Positions 12,957 to 27,100 of a stretch of DNA of 64,000 nucleotides are shown in pieces (the stretch's first letter is position 1; each line of letters begins with the position of its first letter). This DNA is from Apus apus (taxonomy: Eukaryota; Chordata; Aves; Apodiformes; Apodidae). The translations under genes and the position numbers were made by a program. The stretch covers positions 79,028,842-79,092,841 of the forward strand of contig NC_067285.1 of NCBI RefSeq assembly GCF_020740795.1, in the 5' to 3' direction. The notes under the pieces were generated by a model that saw nothing but the letters and a program-made list of their open reading frames with translations, did not search any database and was not told where the DNA came from.

Positions 12957-15900
12957 CCATTCACTCTTTTAATCTATGATGCTTTACTTCATCTATTACT
13001 ATAAATCCATCAGAAAAAAAAAAAATCTTAGATAAAGACTTGATTATGCAACAACAGTATTAAATCGTCAGTTCTATATTGCTTCTCAGTGCTCAGAAAA
13101 ATTGCTGCAGATAAATATATTAATTTATGGGAAGTTTCAGTTCCTTTTTACTTCTCTGTGTATTAGCCTGCCAATGCAACCTTCATCCTCACAGATCATC
13201 TATGATAACTTGCCTTGGAATTTTTCTTGTAACAATGAATATCTAGGAGTAGCATTAAGCTAGCAGCACAACCACTTTTATTTTCAAATAGCCTATCACA
13301 TTGTATTTAATAAATAATCACCATATACTATCAAACATCTACTTACAAACAATAAGCATTCATGGCCTAGGTAAGTATAATCCTTAATCTGTAGTACTGC
13401 GATACTGGAATCTACTGTGATACTGCTTCTTGAGTATCTCCTCCTTCCTCAGTCCTCAAAAATGCCACTCTGTAGCCATCATTTATTAATTCAGGACAAT
13501 AGAGTACAATCTTTTCTTTTTTTTTTTTTTTTGTATTTACGAACACAAAAAAACCCCTTAAGTCCTCCCTCTCTCCCAAAAAACAGACAATAGGCTTCTC
13601 AAACATCAAGAAAAAAACTACAAACTGCTTGAGGAACTATGCCACTTTTAAGAAGTCTAACATCCAAAACTTAGATCCTTCTCTCCAAATACAACTTGGT
13701 AAAATAGTAATACAAGACAGTCTAAATTATGCACAAGGTAAACTTTAGAACCAACAGTTGAATCTGGATGGGTACAGTCAGAATGTGTCAAGCTGTTAAA
13801 ATGACACAAGTCTGCTGACAGCAACAAGTAAATTAATATGAAGAAAACATTTATAAAACAAAAGAGCCCTATACATTTGAAGATACTATAAAGTGCTATT
13901 AATGACAGAACAGGGAAAAAACCCACCATTATTCTTCTGGTTTCAGAGGTAGTAAAGAAGCATGTCTATACATGAAAGAAGGCTTTAGGCAGAACAGAAG
14001 GTTCTTTAAAAATTGCTGTAGTTTGTAGCAAGTATAAGTGATATAACTATTTGGTTTGTGGGTGATTTTGTGAAATTTTTGTGAAATGGCTTTAGCAGCA
14101 TGTGACACTAGCCCTTAGCAAAAGTCATCCTAAAATATACTTCAAGCCTCAGACAAAATTACTTTTGCATGGGGCAGAAGCAAGTGGTGGGAAGGGGTGC
14201 AGGAGAATTTGTGTGGCAAGTGAAAACAACTTGCCTAAAAACCTATCCTGCAGAGCTAAAGAGAATATAATTTTTCAAGATCCTGTGCAACAACAGAGAA
14301 CCTATACAGTAATTTAAGTGAAGTCTTTAAGTAAAATTAATGTGCTAATATAGTCTGTGGAAATTAACATGAAGGCAAACATTCTTCAGACTTTCAAACA
14401 ATACAACATCCAGATCCTAAAAGTCTATGAGAAAGATATTACTTAGTTTCCCATTTCAGTTTTGCAATTACAAGCTGATCTAATATTATGGTTGCTTAAT
14501 ATAATATTATGAAATATTACTGTAAAATGTAAATGTTTATATGTAAATATGTAATTTCATTTCTTCTGTAGTAATTTAATCAGTAGGAAAAAAATCTGTA
14601 AAAATCTGTCAGTGTTTGACAAAAAGCTTGTCTGTAATTGAGATTGTACACATTTGCGAATTCCAGTTACTAAGCCTTCAACAGAGAAGTATCTGAAACA
14701 TTTTAATCTTCTAACTATGAAAACAAGAAATTAAAGTCTCAGAGTATCACAGGGTATTTAACCTATTCAGTTATCCTGACATTCTATAAATACTAAATAC
14801 AGTCTGCAAATAACAGTTGGAAGACCAGACTTCAGTGGACTCTCTTTGACAAAAAGCCTTTCTCCTGTTGGGCAGGTTAGGTTCTATAATAATATCTGTT
14901 TGCTTGTCTTGGAGAAGTAATAACTTAAGGTTCTTCACAGCTTTACATAAACCAAGGCCACTGGATTTATTGCTAGAGTGAATTTCTTACTTCTTAGGAT
15001 CTTTAAATGACAAAGGCTAAGAAAGGAGAAATATAAAACACAACTCAACTGCACAACTATATTAAAGTGGCAGAGCTCTCTGCTTTTTATATTTTTTACA
15101 CACCACCACCAATCAAAATAATAATTTAGCAATAAACAGAATTAGAGCTGAAGTGTATTTTGGAGTCAGCCTGGGAAGTATGCAAAAGATGAAAAATAGA
15201 AATAGTCAGACAACTAAGCTAAGATTGTTTTGCTGTCTTCACTGGAGGAAGCAATAATTTGGTAAGAAGTTTCAGAAACAGAAAAAGCAGATTACCTAGA
15301 AGCCAATGAACTTAAAAGTTTGACTGAAAAAAATCCTACAACTTTACAGGCAGGATGTATTCAACTGTACCACTAACCTGCAAATATTAATATTTTTTGA
15401 GGTTTCTTCTGCATTTTGTAGTAAAAGTTCCATAGTAAAAACTTTTTTAAAATATTCCTTGAAATCAGAAACTGTAGGATTTTGGTTTTTTTGTAGCCAC
15501 GGCAGAAACTGTCATTGAGTTTTTGCTTACTTTTGGCAATCACTTGTCCCTGTAGAAAGCTTTCTTAAAAAACCTCATGTATCTGCTAAGCATAAGAGAA
15601 GAGCACTATTACTAACAACCTTTAAAGAAATATTCTAAATACAAAATATTAAGCAAATAAATTTTTAAATTCAGGATTATGTCAATAAGATCAGAATGAT
15701 GTATGTATAAATATTGTAAGTAAATACACTTTCAAATTAACAATGGAGTAAAATGGTTTACACAAATCAATCCTATAATTTGTGATAACAAATTCAGCAT
15801 GAGAAAGCAACCTACATTATTAACTCAAGGAGACAAGTTCACGTACAGATGAGATGACTATGCAGTAGGTTAGAATTGTAACTTGGTGACTTCAGGTACG

Positions 15901-18067
15901 CTGTTGCAGAGTACTCATCATCTTTCCACATGGGCATTCACAGCCTCTGGAGACGTACACTAGGTAGCACACTAGGTAGCACAGAGTGGCCTGAGGACAC
16001 TAGAAAGCCAGCCATGGATGTCCCCAGCCTCTCTCAAAAATTAATCCTAGTGGATTCAGCTGCAGCAGTTTGAGACATTACCACTCAGCTGCCAGTACTG
16101 AACCTTCTGTGTTCACAATCCACAGTGCTATCTCCACAGTAAGAATAATTGGGATTTTATTAATCTATTTGCACTTAACTGCCTGGTTATCTGCAGATAC
16201 AGCAGCCACGAGAAAAGGGTTGTAAGTAGGACAGGTAGAAAGCTTATCTTAAACCACTGCAGATATATTCAGTAAGAGCTTCCTTGACTAAAGCTTATTG
16301 TGGCCTATAGTGAACTATGTGCTTCAAGATGCTCTAAAGATCCAGTGACAGAAGTGAATCACCAAATAAAGTACTTTGTTGAAGAAGTTAAAACAGCAGA
16401 CCATTAAAAGATGGCTACTACTCTAGTCTCAACATTTTTTCCAACCTTCAAAGACACTAAGGAAACAATCATACATACACACAGATCTGAACAATTTTAC
16501 TTATAAATGATACATTAAGGTGACCTTTTATTACCCAATGATTTTATTAAAGTAGATAAAGGATAACTAAAGTGCTTAACAAGACATTTTACTTGCTCCC
16601 CCCACTTTTAACTTCTCCTAGATCAAGTTTAGCAAAGATTCAAATCATCAGCAAAGCAGCAAAGGTAGAAAACGATCAAACAGATCTTCCAATACTTATA
16701 CAACAATCCTCAAGATGCTGATCTTCTAATAAAAATGAATCCTGGCACCTTTTGACACAGAAAGTGACAAACCCAGCTTCATCAGCTGTTAAGTAACTGT
16801 CACACTCTAGGTACGCAACTGCTCCTTTGCAGGGCTAGATGTGCTACAGGAAAGGGCAATTGCACAGCAGATTAGTAACAAGGAAATCACTGTGACTGAG
16901 ATATGTAACTTCTGCTAAAAAAAAAAAAAAGGTGACAGGAAGATTTCCACCTATCTTAACATCCAGTTAGTCAACAAAATACTCCCTGAAGGCTTGTACT
17001 ACAAGGTATGTTTGGAAGTCCTCCCTATTCAAATGTATTTTCAGATGCTGTGAAACAAGTTAGAAAGGTCCACAAGGAGATGCTCCTTAACTCTTAAAGC
17101 TTTGAAATCTTCTCCACTACTCTTCAACCTGATTTTCTTGCTTGAAAGTATTTGCATGCCATTTTCTTTTCAAGAGAAAAGAAAATCCAGACTAAATCTT
17201 AGAAAGACAGTTAAATCTTCTCAAAACAAGACTCCTGTGTAGAGCAGGACCCCTCCCGCTCCCTCTCCTTCATTCCAGATTTCTGACAAATGTTTTTAAA
17301 TGTCAAAGTGAAATGTTTACTATTCATCACTTCTGGCTACTTCTTATAAAAACAGACTACAGGAGCCATTACACACTTGGTCTCTTTGCATCTGTATGAC
17401 CACATGTCCACTTTATGAATCCTCCTTGAAAGTTTTGTTTTTTCTTGTTTGTTTGTTTGTTGTTTTTTGGTTTTTTTTTCCGAGTGACCAAAGCTCTTGG
17501 CAGTACTTGGACGTCAACATACAACAGATAACTTTTTTATGGGATTTAGAACCAGTTTGATTGTCAGGTTCACAAAATTCTAAAAACTGAGTTGGAATGT
17601 AAGATAATCCCTACTAAATTAATTATTTAAGATATCTCAGTAGTGATATATCAATTTCAGCCATTTCTCTTACATGTAGATTTTTAAAGAGATGAATTGT
17701 CTATGCTAACTGTGAAAGTGTCAGCACAAACTATAATTTTGCAACTATGTTTACTTCCCTCAGACTACACAGAGTTAGTTTTTAAACTTCACTCTAGATT
17801 ATAGTACTGGTCTACAATCATGTCAAAATAACTTAGCAAGATAATTACATCAGGAAACCACAGATTCAGCTTAATTGCACTACACAAAGTAATCAAAAAG
17901 TAAAAAATATAAAAAACAGTGAAGTAGCAGCTGCATCATCAACATACCTTTGTACTTGTTCACATGATTATGCAACAGTGAAAATAAGCAACCATTAAAA
18001 ACCATAATCCCTGGGAACCTTAACGCTTTCCTCCTCTTAGTTTTCATGTTAACAGGACAAGAAAAAA
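12957..18067 (-). other. Intergenic plus AGA 3'UTR
   Basis: Non-coding. The part nearest 18067 is the 3'UTR of AGA, whose length I cannot fix. It contains A/T runs, a short tandem duplication of CACTAGGTAGCA (about 15957-15982) and a T-rich GTTT tract near 17433-17481. No other gene was recognised. Confidence 0.5.
16527..16548 (-). terminator. AGA: Candidate AGA polyadenylation signals
   Basis: Two AATAAA hexamers on the - strand, at 16527-16532 and 16543-16548, about 1.5 kb past the AGA stop codon. They are the nearest canonical hexamers I found downstream; a variant hexamer closer to the stop may be used instead. Confidence 0.3.
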
Positions 18068-18168
18068 TTAAATGCAATCTACTACTTGCTCAGTGGGCTG
18101 ACTTAGCAAAGGGCTAGAAACCATGAAACGAAACTGAGTGAATCCTGGAACTTTACTACACGCAGCAC
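18068..18168 (-). CDS. AGA: AGA coding exon 9 and stop
   Basis: The acceptor is TTTCCTAG. It encodes [16 protein letters not shown] and ends in VVDCI then TAA (18068-18070), matching the C-terminal VDCI of mammalian AGA. Confidence 0.94.
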
Positions 18169-21100
18169 CTAGGAAAGAAAAAAAAAAGTTTAATTTGCTA
18201 CATTTAGGATTAGTATCTTTCTCATTGTACCTTATCATAAAAAAACAAGTTACTAATTCTACTACAGTGGTGTAATTATTCTTTTACAATCTGTTTAACC
18301 CAAGACATCTTGAAAGTATTTAATTTTTAAGTAAAATTACAGTGCTAGTGAGTGCTGAAGTGCAATTAATGACTTTATAATAAAATTCAAAACAGTAATG
18401 TAAGTTCGGAAAATATATCTCTCTCTTTCAATCCTGATTAACGTAATGAGTTCCTCCAACACTAATCTTTTAAACACAGAACTATGGGAAATAAGAGATC
18501 AAAGAACAGCAATAGGCAGTCTAACTAAATAAGCCATGTTGATTAGCAAATTGTATTTCCTACTGATCTAAGAGTTCACTAATGAGATGCCTGGCATAAT
18601 GACTGATCTTGGATTTCTTTGAAGCTATGCTTAACATTCACATTCTTCCTGCCTTATGCCATATCTAGGGGAGGCATAAACATTTTTTTTAAAACCTTCA
18701 AAATAATCATATACAGTCCAGGAAAACACATGAAGGTCGTAAATATATTTTGATTTTTACTACGGCTTGCATAACTTTTGTGAAAGTCTAAGACAACTAA
18801 ATGCAGAGAAAAAATTAAAATATAAAAAATTAAAAGTCCACAGTAGGACACAATTGCCATGCCAGCAGCATTTGATATTATGAAGGGTCAGTATTGCTGC
18901 AGTGCTTAATGAATAATTAAAGATTTCTTTTTTTAAATTCACCTTCAGTTTTCTACTTCTTTGGCCTACTTAGGGTCAAAAGCTCTGTCTGGCAAGCTAA
19001 ATACATACCATAACTTCCAGTTGTATTGGCACATATAACAGCACCAAAGAATTTTGGGGAATACTTCTGGATTCTGGAGATAACTTTCTGACAGGCTACC
19101 ATCGGGTCTGTTCCCATCCTCATATACTCCACAGCTTGATAACTGAAAAACACAACCCAACCTCCAGTTAGCGACACTCAGGTTGTATGTATTCTAAAAT
19201 ACCACTGAGAGACCATGATTTCTTTGAATATTGGAAATGCATTGTAAATAATCTTCAGCCAAACTTCATATTGGCAATTATTACTCAGCTTCTACATTAA
19301 AAGTAATTAGAAACAGGACTAAAACAGACTGCAGGATGTCATCTATGCCATCCATCACTCTGAAGTAGCACCAAGCCTGTGATAACTGTGATCACTTGCA
19401 GTAGAAGAGGCTAAGCAAAAGATCAGTTAAAGAACTGCAAATAAACAGTTAAAGAGTTAGTGGGTTTTATTTTTCACTGCATGATTAAGTTTGACATTGA
19501 AAGTTATTGCTAGTTTTAAAAAAGGCCAACATCAAGATAATTTTTTTAAGAAAATTGACCTTGATACTACATTACTGGTAAATTATTGATTTCAGTAAGC
19601 ACTAATAAATCTTTCAGAAATAAATTAAATTACTGAAAACATAAAAATTGATGGATTTTCTTAACTTCATGCCTATGAATGTACAATGTTTTGGTAAAAC
19701 TTTTTGCAAGCCAAATAAATAACTCTAAATTAATGAGTAATCAAAATTAACTTCCTTTGTATCTACAGTATCATTAGACAAATTACTATAGGAGCATTGC
19801 TTGAAATGAATCAACTGCATTTCCAAAATGTCATCAGAGACAAAAAGATTACTTCTGTTTTCTTTCAGAACCTTAAGATCAATAGGTAACCCATAATATA
19901 AGTTACAAGCAAACAACACTAGATTTTGTTTTGATGAAGGATTCATATACCAAGACCAACTCTTGCTATACTAAGACCCATCTACAGATAGCATTAAATT
20001 ATAGATGTTATCAAAGTATCACAGAAGGAAACTTTCCTTGCATTTTGAGACTCCCTATTATCTTTGACTTATTCTAACAATCAAATAGGTTCAAGTTATC
20101 TGAAGGTAACTATCTGAATATAAAGCTGTATTGCACGGAGGTCTCTTCACTAATAAAAAACTCAGGAAGATGTTTCTATCTCAAAGAAGGTGGAGAGAAA
20201 ATATAAGCAATTTTGCCCTTTATTTGACATTACCTTCACTTCTGGCAGGTCAATTCTATTCCCTGTTTTCATGTGGAGTATCTAAATAGTATGGAATTAG
20301 GAAACATCTGTATCTACAAGGAACATGTGATTAACCATCAAGTCTAAAATTCACTGGTGTCAGAAGAAAATGTTTTAGGCATTACAAGCCAAATCATTCA
20401 GGCTGCTAAACTGTAATGTAAGCTTTTTTTGATTAACGTCACAGTGCAGCTCAACTCACTACTGCTGTTGATACCTGATACCTCAGGATAATTCAAGAAG
20501 TTGTTGATTGCCTTTTATTTCAAGACTGGCTTAGAACAGCTTGAAACTTACCGAGGTAATTTGTAAATATGCAACAGCTAGTAGGCATTCATAACTGCCA
20601 GAGTTTCAGAAAAAGCACCCGAGTAGTATGAAGGCCATTCTGTACATTCCTTCAAGCACCAAGGTCCATTATGTTCAGCATCCACTTCCATAACTCATTT
20701 CTGCTGAGACCGACCCACAGGAATGACCCAGGACTCAGAGATTAAAACAGCTATATTTTATCCATGTTATGCAACCATGACAACAACACTGAAACACTCC
20801 TTCCAGTTTCAAATCACATGCAATTACACAGGATTGTTACAGTGACACATCCCCACCATCTTGAGTCATCTGGGACTCACCCGACATCCTATCTAATATT
20901 TATAACACTTATCTCCCACAAAGCAAAATACTTTGGAAGAGAAAGCTAATCAGTTCTGTTAAAAAACATGCCAGTTGGGAATATACTCATTACCTGCTGC
21001 CTCTTTATTCATAGCTTGGCAGTACTTAAGGGATCTGTCATTATATATTTAGAAAGTCACTCCTTTTAAGACAGATGGTAAGTATGACTTGATTCTGCTA

Positions 21101-24100
21101 CTCTTCTTTCCCCTTCCATTCCTTCCTGTCTTTTTAATTACTTCATTTGCTAAGTGTACATTTTGCTAGAGAAATTTAGCAAAGTCTACCCTAAGGACAA
21201 ACCTGGGTAAGAAGCGCATCATGATGTCACCATCCCCAGTAGCTGCAGCTCCTCCAGCTGTACTATCTGCATAGGATCCTGCTCCAGCTATTGGAGAATC
21301 TCCTACACGGCTGTAGAGAACAACGGAAAAAAAGAAACAACTGGAAACTATAGAAAACTGTAATTTACTAATTCCAGTGGGATTACGTTAATGTAACAGC
21401 TCTTGGCCTGATACTGGCATACTATTAACTTAGTCACCTTACTGCCTCCAGTTGGGTTAGCATTAAACACACAGGAGGACAAAACATGTACAGAGGTCAC
21501 TTCACTGCAGCCAGAAGTCTTGTCTTAAAACTACTGAAAAAAGTGATAACCTGACTGACCTAAGGCTTAATCCACCTGCAATGCACAATTTTTTGTTATG
21601 ATACTGACTACAGTTAGGGCAGTAAGGTTTAACCAGGGGGCAACAGTAAGCAGCTGGGGACATCTGTATGTTCAATAATTTGTTGCTAAATCTGGAAGTT
21701 GCCTGACTCAGTTGACAGACACGATTCCTAACTGCGAAGGAAAAAAAAATATCCTATGGCCTTTAGGATAAGCTTAGGAGAGGAAATGAGGTGGGAAAAA
21801 AGATTTTTAATAAAACCAGAGATACTAACCCTGGAATTTTGTGTACAGCACCATTAGTGGATGTCCCAGAAGCAACAGTTCCACAACAACCGATTACAAC
21901 CATACCTAAAATTTTCAACAGGGATGAAACATATTAAAAAACACTCCTAAGAAATGTATTAAATTGGCACTATGGTAATCAAACAAAACCACATACCCAA
22001 ACTATTGAAATAAATGATATCCTGAAATATAGAAAAGTAAGACTCTTAAAAAAAAACAAGTTCTTTTAAAAACACATTTGGTAACTTTTTGGATGTATTA
22101 TATGAGCTTAGAAAGAAATGTAAACCAGTGACTGCCATACGGCTCAGAGCCATACATTACTGCCGCATGAGAAGCCCCCGTCTCCTGATATGCACCTGTG
22201 TTAATCTGTAGAGAACAAGTACCTGGTGTCACCACATCCTGTACCAGTACCATCAGAAAAGCAGTATCTGGAAATTTTAAGTGGTGCTTGAGGGAGACAA
22301 AAAAAAAAAAAGGTAGAAGGTTGAGCTTAAATTTGGCAGAAGGTGAAACACTGCCTACCAAAGTAACAATAATTACATGACAGGGGATCAAATGTGTGGA
22401 TGAGCCTATCACTTACTCATTTTGTGCTGATAAGGAAGACACTACCTTATATTAGAGAAGCTTAGATTAACACTTCAAAAAGGATTTGGGATCAGCTGCT
22501 TCTCCACAGAGCAAGCCTTCACCTCTTTAAAGAAAGGGAAGGAATTGCTGTTGACATCAAGCTCCAATGCAAAATAAGAGCCAAGAAGCAGAATTCAGAA
22601 GTGAATTCTGGTTCTCTGACCTCACTAAGCAGTACCTCCTTCTCATAGAAATGTTTCCTGACCAGGAGAAGCTAAAAGCATGGATGCACTGACTCTATAA
22701 CCAGCATTTACCTCTGCAAAGGGACTGAAAGGTCATCAGCTCTTACCAACTTCCCAAATGCTTTCTCAACTAAGACTCTTCTCATAATGTGTTAGCCACA
22801 GAGATATTTCATATATAAAACAACAGAGTGGGAGAACTGGAAGTACAAATGCAGAGTGCTATCATTTACTATAAAACAGCTTAGGTCTACTCAACGATTA
22901 TCGATTCCTGAATTGCATTTAGCAGATTCCACTCTAATCCTGACACTCCACAATTTCTGAGTTTTCTAGCATACTGAAGACTGTATATCCCAGTAAAGAA
23001 AGCTACCTAGCAATTTAAGAATTTCACAGGTTGCCTGACTTCTGTAGAACATTATTTGGTTATTAGTAGGGTGGACTGGAAGAAGAGAAGACAGATTCAC
23101 ACTTGAAACAACTTCGTAATTCTTGGTATTGCAAATACTTTCAGGCAAAAAGTTCTGAATTGCTGAACAGAGAAAAATCAAAACTAAACAAAAAAGTGCA
23201 AGTTTCAAGACTAAACAGCATAAAGCTTTGAAAGACAACTCTTTTAACCACTCTGGTCCTTTGTCTGATCTGCTCATTAATCAGTTTATACACTTAGCAA
23301 TTAACAGTCCTCAATCAGTAAACTTAGAAGTTTTGGGGACTACTACTGCTAATCTGTTTTAAGCATAGTAGTTTCTGTAAAAATGTATTGATTTAGTCTA
23401 AAGCCAGAATAGAAGTAACATGAAAGCAAGCTTTACTTTGTAAGTTCAAGGACTATTTGACAAACATTACCTTTGGTTGACAACAGGACTACCTGTTTAC
23501 TCATCTTTCCACCACAGTAAAGACTTTTAAGTTGGTTTGAGAGCTACAGAGGAGACTTGACCTAAGTTAACCATAATCAAGATAAAAATAATTATTTTTC
23601 ATCTTGATCAGTTTTCTAAGCATTCCTAGCTGCCCAAGCAATTATGCCAGGGTATCTAAGAGAAAAGCAGTAGGGCAATGAATAAGTAGCTAAGGGCAAA
23701 AAATGAAGCAAGTGGTTGTGCAGCCAGTGCACTGGAGAAAAAACAGCCTCAAAAAACAAATCCTACTTAATAGGCACTCCAGTCTAACACATAAGAACAG
23801 AATCTTGGACCCACTGTAAACAAAAAATAATAATTTTATTAAATACTTTTCTTCAAATATTTAATGCATAAAGGAATGAGAAAAAATAAATCAGCATGAT
23901 AGTTATCAAAAGTTGTTTACCAATAGTATCATGATCATGAACACTTCTTCGTGAGAGGGTCTGGTTTTCTTTGAAAACTACATTTTCATGCCGTTTGTAT
24001 GGTCCACAGGATTTTGCAGAGTCTGGTACCACATTCTGTAATTATTTTGTGATTTGCATGAATGTTACATTACACTTCCTTGCAGATAAATTAAAAAATA

Positions 24101-27100
24101 CTTCAATCAATACCTACAATTTACTACACACATATCAGATTCCTAATACTTAAATTATACAGCTGTACTGTAATCCTACAAGCTGTTTTGCTTAAAGAAC
24201 AAGGATTGACTTCTGCTATTATATGGTATATTATTGTATGGCAAAAAAGTTTTTCTTACTTGAAAGCTATGTTTTCAAATTAAAATTCTTCTTTGCTCAA
24301 TTCACTGGTAAAAAAACCAAACTCAGTCTTCAGAAAAATGAAGAATATTTTTAAGATGAAAAAGCAACCAGATGAACTGAGTTGCTTCACTAATGTCAAG
24401 TTATTATTGTCAAGACAGTATCACAGTCAAAATACTTTCCCAACTGAAAACCAGAACATGTATTGAATTAAAATGGCTAAGCAACAGCAATGTTTCATAA
24501 CCAAGAAATAATGAAGATAGTGTACAAACATGTAGAAATCTGCAAACACCAATCCCAAGACAAAGCAAAAAAACCAACCTCACCACAATGGGCATGTTTA
24601 ACGGACAGCCAGACTAATTTGATGTGTTCACAGGTCTGCATAAAGTCTTACTACTTGAGGATCTTAAATACTACTGTAAAAATTTCTGTCAGAAATTTTT
24701 ACATGTATAAATTAAATTTATACATAAAAAAATACATGCACTGCTTTATTTAGTTTGAGAAGTCCTGTCCAAATTTAGAGCTAAAAAAAATAATTCTCAC
24801 ACCAAAACAGTACTGCAGCAAGGTCAAAACCAGCAAGATCTAAGAAACAGGAGCTAGACACATACTGTTCCTGCATCTACCAAATGCTTAGTTATTCCAA
24901 TTTTGTTCTGCTTAGTAAGAAAAACTTTTTTTTTTATTTATTATTCACTTGTAAAAGACACCTTCAATGTAAGCTGAAGGGAAGAAGTCAAGCTACATTA
25001 CTGACTTTCTAATCCCTCCCCTTCATCACCAGCACTGTACCATACCTTCCAGTAGTTTGGCTGACAGCTTTGATTAAGCCAGTTTGAATACATCAAAAGA
25101 GATTTTTGGGTAGTTAAATCTTCATATGGAAACCCCATTCTTACAGCAAACAGGGAGGCTTGAAAAGCAACAACAAAACAAAAAACATTAATTTATTCCC
25201 ATTTTAATATATTTTACAATAATGAATTCATGTAATGTTATCTAGAAATCAAGAATTTTTACTTTCTCTATGGAGATGAGAAACATGTCTTCGTGGAGCA
25301 GTATCAGTCATTATAGTGATGTACAACTGCAGTAACAAACTCTCTCTTCATTGGCAGTATCAAATTTCCTCAATTCACTATAACCATGTTAACACATCTA
25401 AGTTTTTACCATTGAAAGAGAAACACATTCAACTGTGTTAATCAACTGGACACAACGTGCAGCAAGAGTGGCCTGGGCTGTGCATGTCACAGAAATATTT
25501 AAATAAATTATATAAATAATAGTGTATTTTCCTTAAAAAGGTAGTATTTTATGAAACATAAATAAAAAAGCAGCACAACATTTGCCTCTAAAACACTCAT
25601 ACTTGTATAAATCAATTGCCCAGTTTACATCTTCTTAAACTTCTTTCTTGCAGCTTTAAAAGTGACTGCATCCTTGTTTCGAAAATTAATGTAGTACATG
25701 TCAAGGGAACAAAGGAAATACCAACACAAGCAATGAAAGAATGCTGCACTTCTAAAAATGGCTTTTACAGTTAGGGAGAGGGAAAAGAAAAAAAGATGTA
25801 CTGTTCTTTCATCTTTTAGTTGTAGATACCTTTGATATTACATAGTAGCAGATACTGTTGCCAGTTCAGATGCTTGAACAATTTCAGTTATCAATCCTTG
25901 AATAATGTCACTATAACATATGGTTGAACAAGCTTCTCCAGACCAAGAATTAAGAAAAGCCTTTGATTATTTCTGGATAGCTTTTCCATTTTTCTAAGAA
26001 ACGGATACAATTAAAGTCTCTTTGCACCCAGAGCAAAAGAAAACTGATAGCTTCAATTAAACATATTTATTTTCCCATTTCTAGAACAAACAGCTTTGGA
26101 GTTTTTATTAAGGTTAAATTGTGCTTGTGCACTTTTGTCAGTCATTCTTTCTTGACTTTTGAAGCCTATTTTCTACTCCAGGAAGCAGAGTTAGTTATTT
26201 TTATTCTCTGAACTTTTTTCTCGGATTATTGGTCTAAGTATTGCTGAACAAAAAGGAAAAAGGTCAGACACACTGCAATTATGAAACTTTCCTATTTATT
26301 GGACACAAACCTGAAAACTTCTTGGCAGATGATAACCAAAATAATTCTTTTGTTCCTCACTTGTAATCACTTTGCACGCAATGTCCCTCACCAGATGCAG
26401 TTCTACATTTGTATACATGGCCTTTATTGCCAGTTTTCTATGACCTAACCTAAACAAATCAGGCAATGAAGGCAGGAAGCAGCTCTTTTAAGACTGCAAT
26501 AAGTCATCAGTGTGGTTAGCTGCTCAACAAAAGCTATACCAACTCATTTTTATGTAGACCACTGTCATTATAAACCTTAGCTGTAAAAACACACCAGCTT
26601 TGGTTTTATTCTGGCTTACATCTGCCAGAGCAGAAGACATCAGGTTTGAACTGTGACATCTTCTGTTCGAGATAGTTCTTATTACCACCGCTGTCATCCT
26701 CTTCATATAGCTCAATATAGCTCAAACTTTAACCATAACTCACAATTAGCTAAAAACTAATCACATGATCACCTTCCTCATGCAGTATGATACAATGGCT
26801 TTTTCATTTCCCCAATGTGAATTATTTTCAAAGCCTCTTTTTGCATGTTTTTTAGTGGTTTTTTTTGTTGTGTTTTTTTTGTTTGGGTTGGGTTTTTTTG
26901 TTGTTTCTTTTTGTGGTTGTTTTTTTTTTTCCAAATAATGCAATTTAGTAAAGTTTCACTTACTGAGAAGATAATGGAACAACTAGTCCTGGAAACCATT
27001 TCTAAGCTCATGAACCCCAGGAAGGATGGAGTATTCAGCATGGCTTCAAATAAGGAAGTCATCTTTGAGCAGCCTGCTAACCATCTATGATGAGACAACT

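Noticed and set aside
22098..22412. 104-codon open frame on the - strand in AGA intron 5
   Set aside because: It is inside an intron, has low complexity in the middle (FFFFV), and shows no homology I recognise.
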